Shown here: piece after piece, positions 1-6,440 of the stretch
Layout of the letters: the number at the start of each line of letters is the position of its first letter
How positions within the stretch are numbered: the stretch's first letter is position 1
Origin: Candidatus Magasanikiibacteriota bacterium
Lineage (GTDB): Bacteria > Patescibacteriota > Patescibacteriia > Magasanikbacterales > GWA2-37-8
NCBI GenBank assembly: GCA_023246715.1
Contig: JAHFHZ010000003.1
Coordinates: 29,703-62,337 of the forward strand
Direction of reading: 5' to 3'
Length of the DNA stretch: 32,635 bases
Position numbers and translations under genes: made by a program
Notes under the pieces: generated by a model
The model's database searches: none
Seen by the model: only the letters and a program-made list of their open reading frames with translations
Told to the model about the DNA's origin: nothing

Positions 1-1
1 C

Positions 2-1012
2 GGATGCCAGTACGCGGTAGTGGAAACTTCCTCGGAAGGAATTCTACAGTTTCGCCATTATGGCCTGCACTACGATGTGGCGGTATTTACTAATTTAGGC
101 TCCGAGCATTCCGAACGCCACGGCGGGTTTAACGCCTTGCGCCGCGATAAAGGCAAAATGTTCCAAGCTGTTTCCAAAAGGCCAATTAAAAAATTAAATG
201 GCCGTTTAGTCCCCAAAACAATTATTGTAAATGCCGATGATCCCGAAGCTGGTTTCTTCATGCATTTTACCGCCGGGCAAAAATTAGCGTTTACCCTTCA
301 CAGTAAAGCGCTCTCCGGCGTGGACACAATTTTAAATGGGGTAATAATTCGTTCCGATCAACACGGTAGCGTGTGTAAAATTAATGGCGAAGAATTTAAA
401 CTAAATATTGTTGGTGAGTTTAACGTTGCCAATGCTTTAGCAGCTGCAGCGGTCGGAATATCCCAGAAAATAAGTATGACCACAATTCGCTCGGGGCTCG
501 AAAACGTAGCTGTAGTCCCCGGACGCATGGAATTTATTGATGAAGGCCAGTCATTTAAAGTGGTGGTCGACTACGCACATGAACCACTAAGCCTGGCGGC
601 CTTGTTTAAGGCCCTTCGGAACATTGTTGTGCCTGATGGCCGAGTGATAGCGGTGATCGGTTCCGATGGTGGTGGCCGTGATCAAGGGAAACGTGTTAAA
701 ATGGGCGAGATCAGCGGCACGCTAGCAGACCTGGTAATAATCACCGATGTTAACTGTTTTGATGAGGACCCGCGCTCGATTGCCGAAATGCTTGCCAAAG
801 GCGCTCGTCAAGCGGGCAAGCAAGACGGACGTGATTTGTATATTCAGGTTGACCGGCGAACAGCAATCGAACAAGCAATAAGATTGGCCAAATCCGGCGA
901 CATTGTGGCCATTACGGCCAAAGGAACGGAACCGTGCATGGTGGGAGCGAATGGAAAAAAAATCCCGTGGGACGACCGGGCGATAACCAAAAAAATTTTA
1001 AAAACTATCTAG
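2..1012 (+). CDS. murE: MurE-family UDP-MurNAc-peptide ligase (5' end outside window)
   Basis: This is a Mur ligase that adds the third amino acid to the UDP-MurNAc dipeptide in the cytoplasm, the step before MurF in peptidoglycan synthesis. The reading frame is open to the window edge and begins inside the central ATPase domain (ETSSEG, FDVAVFTNL-like segment, then SEHSERHG). The true start therefore lies upstream and the apparent GTG at 20 is internal. Family signatures follow in order: the lysine of RRDKGKMF (the position carbamylated in MurE), VNADDP, VPGRMEFI, VVDYAHEP and a C-terminal AKGTEP segment. The usual third-residue specificity motif DNPR reads VNCF here, just before DEDP. It is followed 10 bases later by the septum-initiator gene, which fits a division and wall cluster. 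The family is sure. The exact amino acid it adds is not. Confidence 0.85.
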   Translation, partial: GCQYAVVETSSEGILQFRHYGLHYDVAVFTNLGSEHSERHGGFNALRRDKGKMFQAVSKRPIKKLNGRLVPKTIIVNADDPEAGFFMHFTAGQKLAFTLHSKALSGVDTILNGVIIRSDQHGSVCKINGEEFKLNIVGEFNVANALAAAAVGISQKISMTTIRSGLENVAVVPGRMEFIDEGQSFKVVVDYAHEPLSLAALFKALRNIVVPDGRVIAVIGSDGGGRDQGKRVKMGEISGTLADLVIITDVNCFDEDPRSIAEMLAKGARQAGKQDGRDLYIQVDRRTAIEQAIRLAKSGDIVAITAKGTEPCMVGANGKKIPWDDRAITKKILKTI

Positions 1013-1022
1013 CGGCTCAACT

Positions 1023-1418
1023 ATGGAGCGCGAAACGAGGGGGAGATGGGTATCTTTTTTTTACTCACGCTGGTTCCTGGTAACAGCCGCAGGTTTAGTT
1101 ATTCTAATTGGAGTTAACTACGTTCGTACGTTTTACCGGAATTATCAGTCGGAGCAAGAAATTAAAAGTTTGCAAGAAGAAGCCCGCCGTTTGGAAGGAA
1201 AAAAAATTCAAGCATTGGATATACTGCGCTATGTGCAATCTTCGGAATTTGTCGAAGAACGCGCTCGTCTTGAGCTGAATTTGGTGAAACCGGGCGAAAA
1301 AATCCTCATCACCAGCAACACCCGCTTTGGCGGGGGAATTAGACAGGAACAAAGCGATGTGATACAACAAAATAATCTTTCAAACCCATCTAAATGGTTT
1401 AATTTTTTTCTCAAATAG
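1023..1418 (+). CDS. Septum formation initiator, DivIC/FtsL-like
   Basis: This is a small bitopic division protein of 131 residues. It has a basic cytoplasmic N-terminus, one membrane segment at about residues 18-36 and an extracytoplasmic coiled coil at about residues 40-70, rich in Glu, Lys and Leu. The conserved tail module is visible: a SSEFVEERARLEL segment followed by LVKPGEKI. That tail is the recognisable signature of the DivIC/FtsB/FtsL group, which links FtsQ-type proteins to the septal synthases. It starts 10 bases after the MurE-like gene and precedes the parvulin gene by 23 bases, so it is probably co-transcribed with the ligase. The last 25 residues are polar and of unknown use. 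DivIC and FtsL cannot be told apart from sequence alone. Confidence 0.8.
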   Translation: MERETRGRWVSFFYSRWFLVTAAGLVILIGVNYVRTFYRNYQSEQEIKSLQEEARRLEGKKIQALDILRYVQSSEFVEERARLELNLVKPGEKILITSNTRFGGGIRQEQSDVIQQNNLSNPSKWFNFFLK

Positions 1419-1423
1419 CCAAA

Positions 1424-1429
1424 TATAAT
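1424..1429 (+). promoter_or_regulatory. Possible -10 box upstream of the parvulin gene
   Basis: A perfect TATAAT lies 12 bases before the ATG at 1442, so a start site would fall only about 6 bases upstream of the codon. The -35 region is just a T-rich run, so this is a weak call. Confidence 0.3.
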
Positions 1430-1441
1430 CTAGCAATTTTT

Positions 1442-2461
1442 ATGCAGCCTCCCGAACAAATGCACAATGACAGCCCATTCATTACCCCGCCAGCCGAACA
1501 AAAAAATAAGAAAATGTTTGTTACTGGAATAATTTTAGGCTTAGTAATTCTGGTCGTTGGTTTGATTGCTTTAACGCTTTATAGGGTCTACAGCGGCGCT
1601 AAAACCGATAACTTTACCTTGGCTGTATCGCAAACACTCCGCCTCCCTGCGCTTAAAATTAATGGCCAGCCAGTTTATTACACAGAATACGCCGAAGATT
1701 TAGAAGCAATTAAAATCCTCCATAACTACGACGCTCAAAACAACGGCCCTACAGCCAACTATACTCCCGAAATGATGTCTGATCAGGTTTTGTGGCGTCT
1801 GACCAATACCGTATTAATTAATGATGCTGCTGCCCGCTTTGGTTTAACTGTTGAAGAAAGCGATCTAACCGAATTACGTGACGCGATCAAAAAACAATTC
1901 AAAACACCCGAAGAAATAGACGCCGCCCTTAAAGCTCATTATGGTTGGGATTTGGTCACCTACGAACGCAAAGTGCTGCGCCCGGCAGTACTCCAGCAAA
2001 AACTTAAAACTATTGTTGAAGGTGATGCTGGTTTTAAAGAAAGCGTTCGCCAGGAAGCTCAAAAAATACTGGATCAAGTCAAAGGCGGAGCTGATTTTTC
2101 GCTGCTAGCCCAGCGGTATGGCTATGATGCCACCGCCGAACGAGGTGGAGAATTAGGTTGGTTTGCCAAAGGTGAAATGGTCCCTGAATTTGAAGAAGCC
2201 GCTTTTAACCTTAAACCTGGTGAGCTGGACCAAAATTTAGTTGAAACCCAATTTGGCTTCCATATTTTAAAGGTTAGCGGTAAAAGAACCGAAAAAGTAA
2301 AGGATTCAAACGGTAAAACAATTAATCAAGATCAAGTACAAGCAAGCCATATTCTTTTTGCCCCCACGGTAGGTAAGTATCTAGACATGATTGCCAGGCA
2401 ATCAGACATTCATTTGTACCTCAACGTGCACGATCCATTCGCTGAATTAAAACAACAATAA
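1442..2461 (+). CDS. Membrane-anchored parvulin-type peptidyl-prolyl isomerase (PpiC/SurA-like)
   Basis: This foldase (339 residues) assists folding of exported proteins outside the cytoplasmic membrane. A Pro-rich cytoplasmic tail (1-24) is followed by one membrane segment (about 26-47), a helical SurA-N/trigger-like region (about 65-190) and a rotamase domain (about 195-285). The rotamase domain shows GGADFSLLAQRYG, GGELGWFAKGEMVPEFEEAAF and FGFHILKV. The first strand of a normal parvulin domain (usually ASHIL at its beginning) is not found at the N-terminal edge. Instead an ASHILF strand occurs at residues 301-306, close to the C-terminus. The gene follows the septum protein and is closed by a hairpin starting 4 bases after its stop. 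The family is sure. Whether the domain is permuted or a second copy has decayed is open. Confidence 0.85.
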   Translation: MQPPEQMHNDSPFITPPAEQKNKKMFVTGIILGLVILVVGLIALTLYRVYSGAKTDNFTLAVSQTLRLPALKINGQPVYYTEYAEDLEAIKILHNYDAQNNGPTANYTPEMMSDQVLWRLTNTVLINDAAARFGLTVEESDLTELRDAIKKQFKTPEEIDAALKAHYGWDLVTYERKVLRPAVLQQKLKTIVEGDAGFKESVRQEAQKILDQVKGGADFSLLAQRYGYDATAERGGELGWFAKGEMVPEFEEAAFNLKPGELDQNLVETQFGFHILKVSGKRTEKVKDSNGKTINQDQVQASHILFAPTVGKYLDMIARQSDIHLYLNVHDPFAELKQQ

Positions 2462-2464
2462 AAT

Positions 2465-2494
2465 AAAGACGGTGGGGGAGCCCACCGTCTTTCG
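2465..2494 (+). terminator. Strong hairpin after the parvulin gene
   Basis: A perfect 12-base-pair stem (2465-2476 with 2481-2492) closes a GGAG loop directly after the stop codon. The 3' tail is short (TTTCGTT), so termination rests mainly on the stem, or the hairpin protects the 3' end. Confidence 0.7.
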
Positions 2495-2497
2495 TTC

Positions 2498-2529
2498 GAG
2501 CGCGGGTATGCTGTGTGGCGTACCCGCTC
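2498..2529 (+). repeat. Hairpin mimicking the tRNA-Gly acceptor stem
   Basis: An imperfect inverted repeat pairs 2498-2511 with 2518-2529 around a TGTGTG loop. Its 5' arm contains GCGGGTAT and its 3' arm TACCCGCTC. These are identical to the first eight bases and the last stem, discriminator and C of the real tRNA-Gly that begins 50 bases later. It looks like a tRNA-Gly collapsed by internal deletion, or a decoy hairpin. No function can be assigned. Confidence 0.45.
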
Positions 2530-2578
2530 ATTCGAAGAAAATGATTGAGTTGTGACTCCTCATTTTGCTTCTCACTTC

Positions 2579-2652
2579 GCGGGTATAGTATAGTGGTAAT
2601 ATGCGACCTTCCCAAGGTCGAGCGACGGGTCCGATTCCCGTTACCCGCTCCA
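2579..2652 (+). tRNA. tRNA-Gly (anticodon CCC)
   Basis: The cloverleaf is complete: acceptor GCGGGTA/TACCCGC, D stem GTAT/ATAT, anticodon stem CGACC/GGTCG with loop TTCCCAA (anticodon 2611-2613), and T stem ACGGG/CCCGT. CCA is encoded at 2650-2652. The T loop reads TCCGATT, so position 55 is C instead of the near-universal U. A terminator follows directly. Confidence 0.93.
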
Positions 2653-2689
2653 AAAAATAACGTCTCTACTATAGAGGCGTTATTTTTTA
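2653..2689 (+). terminator. Terminator after tRNA-Gly
   Basis: An A-rich 5' arm and CTCTA/TAGAG core form a stem ending in TTATTTTTT. The hairpin is nearly symmetrical, so it could also stop minus-strand transcription from the gene ending at 2713. Confidence 0.75.
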
Positions 2690-2712
2690 ATGTTAAATTT
2701 TGACGGGAGCGT

Positions 2713-3099
2713 TCAACCAAATTCCTGCGGGGCTTCATTGCCAGCAGCAATAGACGTGGCGGGTTTAAAAAAACTTTCAATTCTGGCCATTTCTTGTTCC
2801 ACTACCGTTCCGTCATATTCACCTGAATGCGCGGTAACTCCGGCGTAAACCGGAGCCCGCTGATCCAGGTGCAAATTAATTGCCCAGCGATCTTGTTTGT
2901 CTTCGATATATACATGAAAACGGGGGTAAAAATCATGATGAAAACGGCGAGCGAAGCTCTTCTGGGTGCGTGAGCGATCAATAAGCACGGCGTATCCCGC
3001 GTGTCGCAATTCAATTTCTGGATCAGGGAAATTTTCTTTGACTAAAAAAAGTTGCATATAAGGCAATGGAATAAAAGAGAACTGTTGACTTTTTACCAT
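2713..3099 (-). CDS. Small conserved-looking protein of unknown function
   Basis: I cannot assign this protein (128 residues) to a characterised family. There is no signal peptide or membrane segment. The central part is rich in aromatic and charged residues (RRFHHDFYPRFHVY, then NLHLDQ and HSGEYDG). This composition suggests a real beta-rich cytoplasmic fold, and I have an impression of similar unnamed proteins in other CPR genomes. The ATG at complement 3099 gives the full length. An internal Met at residue 15 (complement 3057) is an alternative. That later start would leave the opposing slipin promoter (3085-3114) outside the coding sequence. The gene stands alone on the minus strand between tRNA-Gly and the slipin gene, and its 3' end faces the near-symmetrical terminator at 2653-2689. 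Coding status is fairly sure. Function is unknown. Confidence 0.7.
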   Translation of the reverse strand: MVKSQQFSFIPLPYMQLFLVKENFPDPEIELRHAGYAVLIDRSRTQKSFARRFHHDFYPRFHVYIEDKQDRWAINLHLDQRAPVYAGVTAHSGEYDGTVVEQEMARIESFFKPATSIAAGNEAPQEFG

Positions 3100-3114
3100 A
3101 AAAAGCGTTAAACT
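3085..3114 (+). promoter_or_regulatory. Promoter of the slipin gene
   Basis: TTGACT (3085-3090) and TAAACT (3109-3114) are separated by 18 bases, predicting a start near 3121 and a leader of about 30 bases. The -35 box lies within the first codons of the divergent minus-strand gene if that gene starts at 3099. Confidence 0.5.
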
Positions 3115-3151
3115 ACAACCATTCTTTAAGTTACCTTAACTACCATAGAAT

Positions 3152-3886
3152 ATGGGTTATCTGTTAATCATTGTCCTGGTCGTGGTGTTGGTCAGCATTC
3201 GCCAGGTAAACCAATATGAACGAGGAATCAAATTTCAGCTGGGGAAGTATATAAAAATGGTTGAGCCAGGCTGGCGATTAGTTGTCCCCATTTTTCAGAG
3301 CATTACTAAAGTCGACATTCGCGTCAAAGCCGTAGAGGTTCCGTTGCAGGAAGTGATTACCAGGGATAATGTTTCGGCTAAAATTAACGCCGTAATTTAT
3401 TATAAAGTATCAGATTCCTCTAAGGCAATTTTGGAAGTACAGAATTTTACGAGCGCTGTCAGTCAGCTAGCTCAAACCACCATGCGTAATGTAGTTGGCG
3501 AAATGGAACTCGATCAATTACTTGCCAACCGGGATGAAGCTGCCCAGCGTATCCAGGCGATCGTGGACAAAATTACCGAGGCGTGGGGGATCGTGGTGTC
3601 TTCGGTTGAATTAAAAGACATTCTGTTGCCCGAAGAAATGCAGCGCGTTATTGCCCGCCAGGCCGAGGCTGAACGTGAAAAGCGCGCCGTCATTATCCAG
3701 GCCTCTGGCGAAGTAATTGCCGCTGAAAACCTGGCCAAAGCAGCCCAGCTGCTCAGCACTGCTCCAGGAGCTCTGCATTTGCGCACGCTAAACACCATTA
3801 ACGACGTTAGCTCCGATGCCTCCAACACCATTATTTTTGCCATGCCCATGGAAGTTTTACGAGCTTTTGAAAAATTATCTCACTAA
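3152..3886 (+). CDS. Slipin/stomatin-like SPFH (band 7) protein
   Basis: This is a membrane-scaffold protein of the SPFH superfamily (244 residues), a group that oligomerises at the inner membrane and is thought to organise membrane patches and regulate partner proteases. An N-terminal hydrophobic segment (about 1-15) is followed by the family opening VNQYERGIKFQLGKY and PGWRLVVPIFQ. The band 7 core carries VDIRVKAVEVP and ITRDNVSAKINAVIYYKV, and the downstream helix shows LLPEEMQRVIARQAEAEREKRA. The length matches slipins. The usual partner, an NfeD protease-like gene, is not adjacent. A small helical protein gene starts 7 bases after its stop. The ATG at 3152 is chosen because the hydrophobic segment begins right there. 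Family assignment is firm, and the specific role is not known. Confidence 0.88.
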   Translation: MGYLLIIVLVVVLVSIRQVNQYERGIKFQLGKYIKMVEPGWRLVVPIFQSITKVDIRVKAVEVPLQEVITRDNVSAKINAVIYYKVSDSSKAILEVQNFTSAVSQLAQTTMRNVVGEMELDQLLANRDEAAQRIQAIVDKITEAWGIVVSSVELKDILLPEEMQRVIARQAEAEREKRAVIIQASGEVIAAENLAKAAQLLSTAPGALHLRTLNTINDVSSDASNTIIFAMPMEVLRAFEKLSH

Positions 3887-3893
3887 CTTACTT

Positions 3894-4292
3894 ATGAGTA
3901 ATGCACACGAAGGCATACCGCTACACGAGCAAGAATCTGGACAGGGTGGCGCGAAAAAAACCCATGAGTACGGTGCGAAACTAAATACACGCCCAACTAT
4001 TGAACAAATTAAAGCAATGAGTCCTGCCGAACTAAAAATAAATTTTCAGCGCAACATGTTGGGCGCGCTTGATTATGCCAGTGATGCCGCATTGGAAGAA
4101 GGTTACATGTTAACCACGCTGCGCGAAGAGTTCAATCAGCGTTACAGTAAAATTCCAGAGGAACGCCTCCGATCAGATTGGGAAAATCAATTGCAACAAA
4201 TGATTGCGGAAATAAAAGTACTCAAAGAGACAAATCATTTTGTTTCTCGGCCAGACAATTACATACTGCCCAGCTTGCGACAGACGAGCTAA
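3894..4292 (+). CDS. Small helical protein of unknown function
   Basis: This 132-residue soluble protein is of unknown function. The N-terminal 35 residues are polar and look disordered (rich in Gly, Glu and His). The rest is predicted helical: a segment around IEQIKAMSPAELK, a second around ALEEGYMLTTLREEF and a coiled-coil-like end around LQQMIAEIKVL. The frame is open further upstream into the slipin gene, but the ATG at 3894 sits 7 bases after the slipin stop, which is the sensible start. It is followed after 3 bases by the PII-like gene, so slipin, this gene and the PII-like gene probably form one transcript. No domain is recognised. Confidence 0.7.
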   Translation: MSNAHEGIPLHEQESGQGGAKKTHEYGAKLNTRPTIEQIKAMSPAELKINFQRNMLGALDYASDAALEEGYMLTTLREEFNQRYSKIPEERLRSDWENQLQQMIAEIKVLKETNHFVSRPDNYILPSLRQTS

Positions 4293-4295
4293 TCT

Positions 4296-4628
4296 ATGTT
4301 CTACGATTCGGACTTTGTAAAAATACGTACCGCCGTTCCATTGGCCGCCGCGGAAAGGGTGCGGAATGCTTTGTCGGCCGCCGGGGCAGGGCATCAGGGT
4401 AATTATGAATTTTGCAGCGGTTCTTTTCGCCAAATTGGCCGTTTCCGTCCGCTGCCAGGGGCCAACCCGTCTATCGGAACAGTCGGAAAAATCGAAGAAA
4501 TTGAAGAAGAAGTTATCGAAGTGCTGTGCCACAAGGAACTGCTTGAATCGGCCCTGATTGCTGTAAGAAAAGTCCATCCCTACGAAGAACCGTCGATTGA
4601 CATTCTGCCTCGCCTGGAAGTACAATAG
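4296..4628 (+). CDS. Stand-alone NIF3/YqfO PII-like domain protein (COG3323 type)
   Basis: This protein (110 residues) corresponds to the PII/CutA-like domain found inserted in YqfO-type NIF3 proteins, here without the NIF3 metal-centre halves. The sequence shows the characteristic start (a short strand, then VRNALSAAGAG), GNYEFCSGSF, then G(R)FRPLPGANPSIG. The C-terminal block contains VRKVHPYEEPSIDILP; the HPYEEP motif is the best marker of the group. Proteins of this type exist on their own in many bacteria, and their ligand is not established. It starts 3 bases after the previous stop. A promoter-like pair for tRNA-Thr (4597-4626) lies inside its last codons. Confidence 0.85.
   Translation: MFYDSDFVKIRTAVPLAAAERVRNALSAAGAGHQGNYEFCSGSFRQIGRFRPLPGANPSIGTVGKIEEIEEEVIEVLCHKELLESALIAVRKVHPYEEPSIDILPRLEVQ
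4597..4626 (+). promoter_or_regulatory. Promoter for tRNA-Thr inside the preceding gene
   Basis: A perfect TTGACA (4597-4602) and TACAAT (4621-4626) are separated by 18 bases. They predict a start near 4633, eight bases before the mature tRNA. The elements overlap the last coding bases and stop of the PII-like gene. Confidence 0.6.
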
Positions 4629-4640
4629 ACCGCGCGTTAA

Positions 4641-4713
4641 GCCGATGTAGCTCAGTTGGTAGAGCAGCGCATTCGTAACGCGCAGGTCAGCGGTTCAAGC
4701 CCGCTCATCGGCT
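4641..4713 (+). tRNA. tRNA-Thr (anticodon CGT)
   Basis: Acceptor GCCGATG/CATCGGC, D stem GCTC/GAGC, loop TTCGTAA (anticodon 4674-4676), T stem AGCGG/CCGCT with a normal TTCAAGC loop, and discriminator T. CCA is not encoded, as CAA follows the discriminator. The anticodon stem GCGCA/CGCGC has an A-C mismatch at the pair next to the loop (31-39). Confidence 0.93.
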
Positions 4714-4715
4714 CA

Positions 4716-4744
4716 AATAGCCCCGTCTTGTAGGGCTATTTTTT
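4716..4744 (+). terminator. Terminator after tRNA-Thr
   Basis: AATAGCCC pairs with GGGCTATT around a short loop and is followed by a run of Ts up to 4744. It separates tRNA-Thr from ftsEX. Confidence 0.8.
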
Positions 4745-4758
4745 GTTGATTTAAAATA

Positions 4759-4767
4759 TGCTATACT
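4759..4767 (+). promoter_or_regulatory. Extended -10 promoter of ftsEX
   Basis: TGCTATACT is a TGn-extended -10 element with no clear -35 box. It predicts a start near 4774, twelve bases before the ftsE ATG. The same TATG(C/G)TATA(C/G)T pattern recurs at 15829 and on the minus strand at 29884. Confidence 0.5.
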
Positions 4768-4785
4768 CACTGCATCTACCAAACT

Positions 4786-5466
4786 ATGATTAATCTCCAA
4801 GACGTTTCCAAAGTATACTCACACACCTCTGTCGGGCTTAGCGAAGTCAACCTCACTATTGAAGCCGGGGAATTTGTTTCGATTGTGGGCCAGAGCGGGG
4901 CAGGTAAAACCACCCTGGTGCGCTTGCTAATTGCCGAAGAACGCCCCACCCGTGGTAAGGTAGAAATCGGGGGGTGGGATATTAGCAAAATTAGTTCCGA
5001 CAATATTCCTTATTTCCGCCGGCAAATCGGAGTAATTTTTCAGGATTTCAAATTATTACCCAAAAAAACCGTTTTTGAAAACGTAGCCTTTGCGCTTGAG
5101 GTAGCAGGAACGCCGCAAAGCCGGATTCGCTCGGTCGTTCCGCAGGTGCTGGATGTTGTTGGTTTATCCGGCAAGCAGGATCGTTTTCCCCACCAATTAT
5201 CAGGTGGTGAACAGCAGCGTGTGGTTATTGCTCGTTCGTTGGTGCATTTGCCCAAAATAATCGTTGCCGACGAGCCGACCGGCAACTTGGATACCATCAA
5301 CACCGAAGAAATTATTCAAATACTCAAAAAAATAAATGAATTTGGCACCACGGTTGTGTTGGTAAGTCACAACCGAGAAGTAATCAACCGTTTGCGCCGC
5401 CGCGTGATTACGATTCACGAAGGAAAAATAGTCGGTGACGAAAAACATGGCAAATACGTTATCTAG
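4786..5466 (+). CDS. ftsE: Cell-division ABC ATPase FtsE
   Basis: FtsE (226 residues) is the cytoplasmic ATPase that, with FtsX, couples the divisome to activation of peptidoglycan hydrolases. Motifs are intact: Walker [10 protein letters not shown] (about residues 36-44), Q-loop in [10 protein letters not shown], signature LSGGEQQRV, Walker [13 protein letters not shown] and an H-loop in LVSHNREV. The length is that of normal FtsE. The protein is distinguished from LolD/MacB-type ATPases mainly by the FtsX gene that follows directly. It is expressed from its own extended -10 promoter after the tRNA-Thr terminator. The stop lies 7 bases before the preferred ftsX start, so the pair is co-transcribed and probably translationally linked. 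Confidence 0.93.
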   Translation: MINLQDVSKVYSHTSVGLSEVNLTIEAGEFVSIVGQSGAGKTTLVRLLIAEERPTRGKVEIGGWDISKISSDNIPYFRRQIGVIFQDFKLLPKKTVFENVAFALEVAGTPQSRIRSVVPQVLDVVGLSGKQDRFPHQLSGGEQQRVVIARSLVHLPKIIVADEPTGNLDTINTEEIIQILKKINEFGTTVVLVSHNREVINRLRRRVITIHEGKIVGDEKHGKYVI

Positions 5467-5473
5467 GCTCGGT

Positions 5474-6382
5474 ATGATTTCATTCTATCGCATTATAAAA
5501 TTTGCACTACAAGATATTGGGCGTAACCTTGGTTTGTCGCTCATGACAGTGCTTATTTTAGTTTTAATGCTACTCTCGGTAAACCTGCTCTGGTCGGTAA
5601 AAATAATCGCCGATAAAGGCGCCGAATTACTCAAAAATCAAATCAATTTTAGTCTCTACCTTAAATCCAACGTTACCGACAAACAGTTAAACGATCTTAC
5701 TTCCTACATCAAATCATTCCCCGAAGTGACCGATTTAACGACCTTAAAACCACCCGCTGTGCTCTCTGCGTTTGAAAAACGCAACGCCTTGCGCCCCGAC
5801 ATGCTAGAAGCGCTCAAGGAGCTTGACGAGAATCCGTTTGGTCCCGCCCTGGTAGTAAAAACACAAGAGCCAGAGCAGTATAAAGAAATTTTGTTGGCGC
5901 TCAACGTGCCGGAATACGAAAGCATTATTGAATCAAAAAGCTTTGAAGGCCACGAATCCGCTCTGGAAAGGCTGCAGACCATTACCAATCGGGTCGAATC
6001 CGCCGGGTTAGGCCTGTCAGTCTTTTTTATGTTGATTTCTTTCCTCATTATTTTTAACACTATTCGCGTAGCTATTTATACGCAGCGGGTTGAAATTAAT
6101 ATCAAACGCTTGGTTGGTGCCAATAACTGGTTTATCCGGGGTCCGTATATGCTCGAAGCGCTTTTATTTACGCTGGCTAGCTTGCTCATATCCGGTGGGA
6201 TCATTTTTGCAGCTTTCAATAAGCTAGATCCGTATTTGAACGTGGCATTTACAGACGGATTTTCCTTGACAAATTACTTCTCTTCTCATATTCTGTACCT
6301 GGCTACGATCGAAGGAGGGGCAGTGCTCCTGCTCACGATTATGTCAAGCAGCCTGGCCATGCAAAAACACCTCAAAACCTAA
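5474..6382 (+). CDS. ftsX: Cell-division permease-like protein FtsX
   Basis: FtsX is the membrane partner of FtsE. Four membrane segments are visible in the right order: one near the N-terminus (SLMTVLILVLMLLSVNLLW) and three near the C-terminus. Between the first and second lies an extracytoplasmic domain of about 140 residues, which in known FtsX binds hydrolase activators. The segment VEINIKRLVGANNWFIRGPY is the typical cytoplasmic coupling loop, near the transmembrane helices that contact FtsE. The ATG at 5474 gives an N-terminus (MISFYRIIKFALQDIGRN) that matches the family. Upstream in-frame starts at 5435 (GTG) and 5447 (ATG) would overlap ftsE and cannot be excluded. From 5474 the length is 302 residues, normal for FtsX. 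Confidence 0.9.
   Translation: MISFYRIIKFALQDIGRNLGLSLMTVLILVLMLLSVNLLWSVKIIADKGAELLKNQINFSLYLKSNVTDKQLNDLTSYIKSFPEVTDLTTLKPPAVLSAFEKRNALRPDMLEALKELDENPFGPALVVKTQEPEQYKEILLALNVPEYESIIESKSFEGHESALERLQTITNRVESAGLGLSVFFMLISFLIIFNTIRVAIYTQRVEINIKRLVGANNWFIRGPYMLEALLFTLASLLISGGIIFAAFNKLDPYLNVAFTDGFSLTNYFSSHILYLATIEGGAVLLLTIMSSSLAMQKHLKT
6266..6294 (+). promoter_or_regulatory. Possible promoter inside ftsX for tRNA-Gln
   Basis: TTGACA (6266-6271) and TATTCT (6289-6294) are spaced by 17 bases. They could drive tRNA-Gln and the methyltransferase, whose immediate upstream region has no usable promoter. A chance match within coding sequence is possible. Confidence 0.3.
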
Positions 6383-6408
6383 AAAATTAACAAATGTAAC
6401 CCAGGGGA

Positions 6409-6431
6409 AACTCACGCTACGGTGAGTTTTT
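6409..6431 (+). terminator. Hairpin between ftsX and tRNA-Gln
   Basis: AACTCAC and GTGAGTT form a 7-base-pair stem followed by TTTTT. It ends only about 10 bases before the tRNA, leaving no room for a tRNA promoter. It may be a leaky terminator or a processing signal. Confidence 0.65.
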
Positions 6432-6440
6432 CGAAATCAT

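Noticed and set aside
20-1012. GTG at 20 as the start of the MurE-like gene
   Set aside because: The frame is open to the window edge and position 20 lies inside the conserved central domain, so the gene is simply cut by the window.
2421-2780. Minus-strand open frame across tRNA-Gly
   Set aside because: It runs through a tRNA, two hairpins and a terminator, so it is not a gene.
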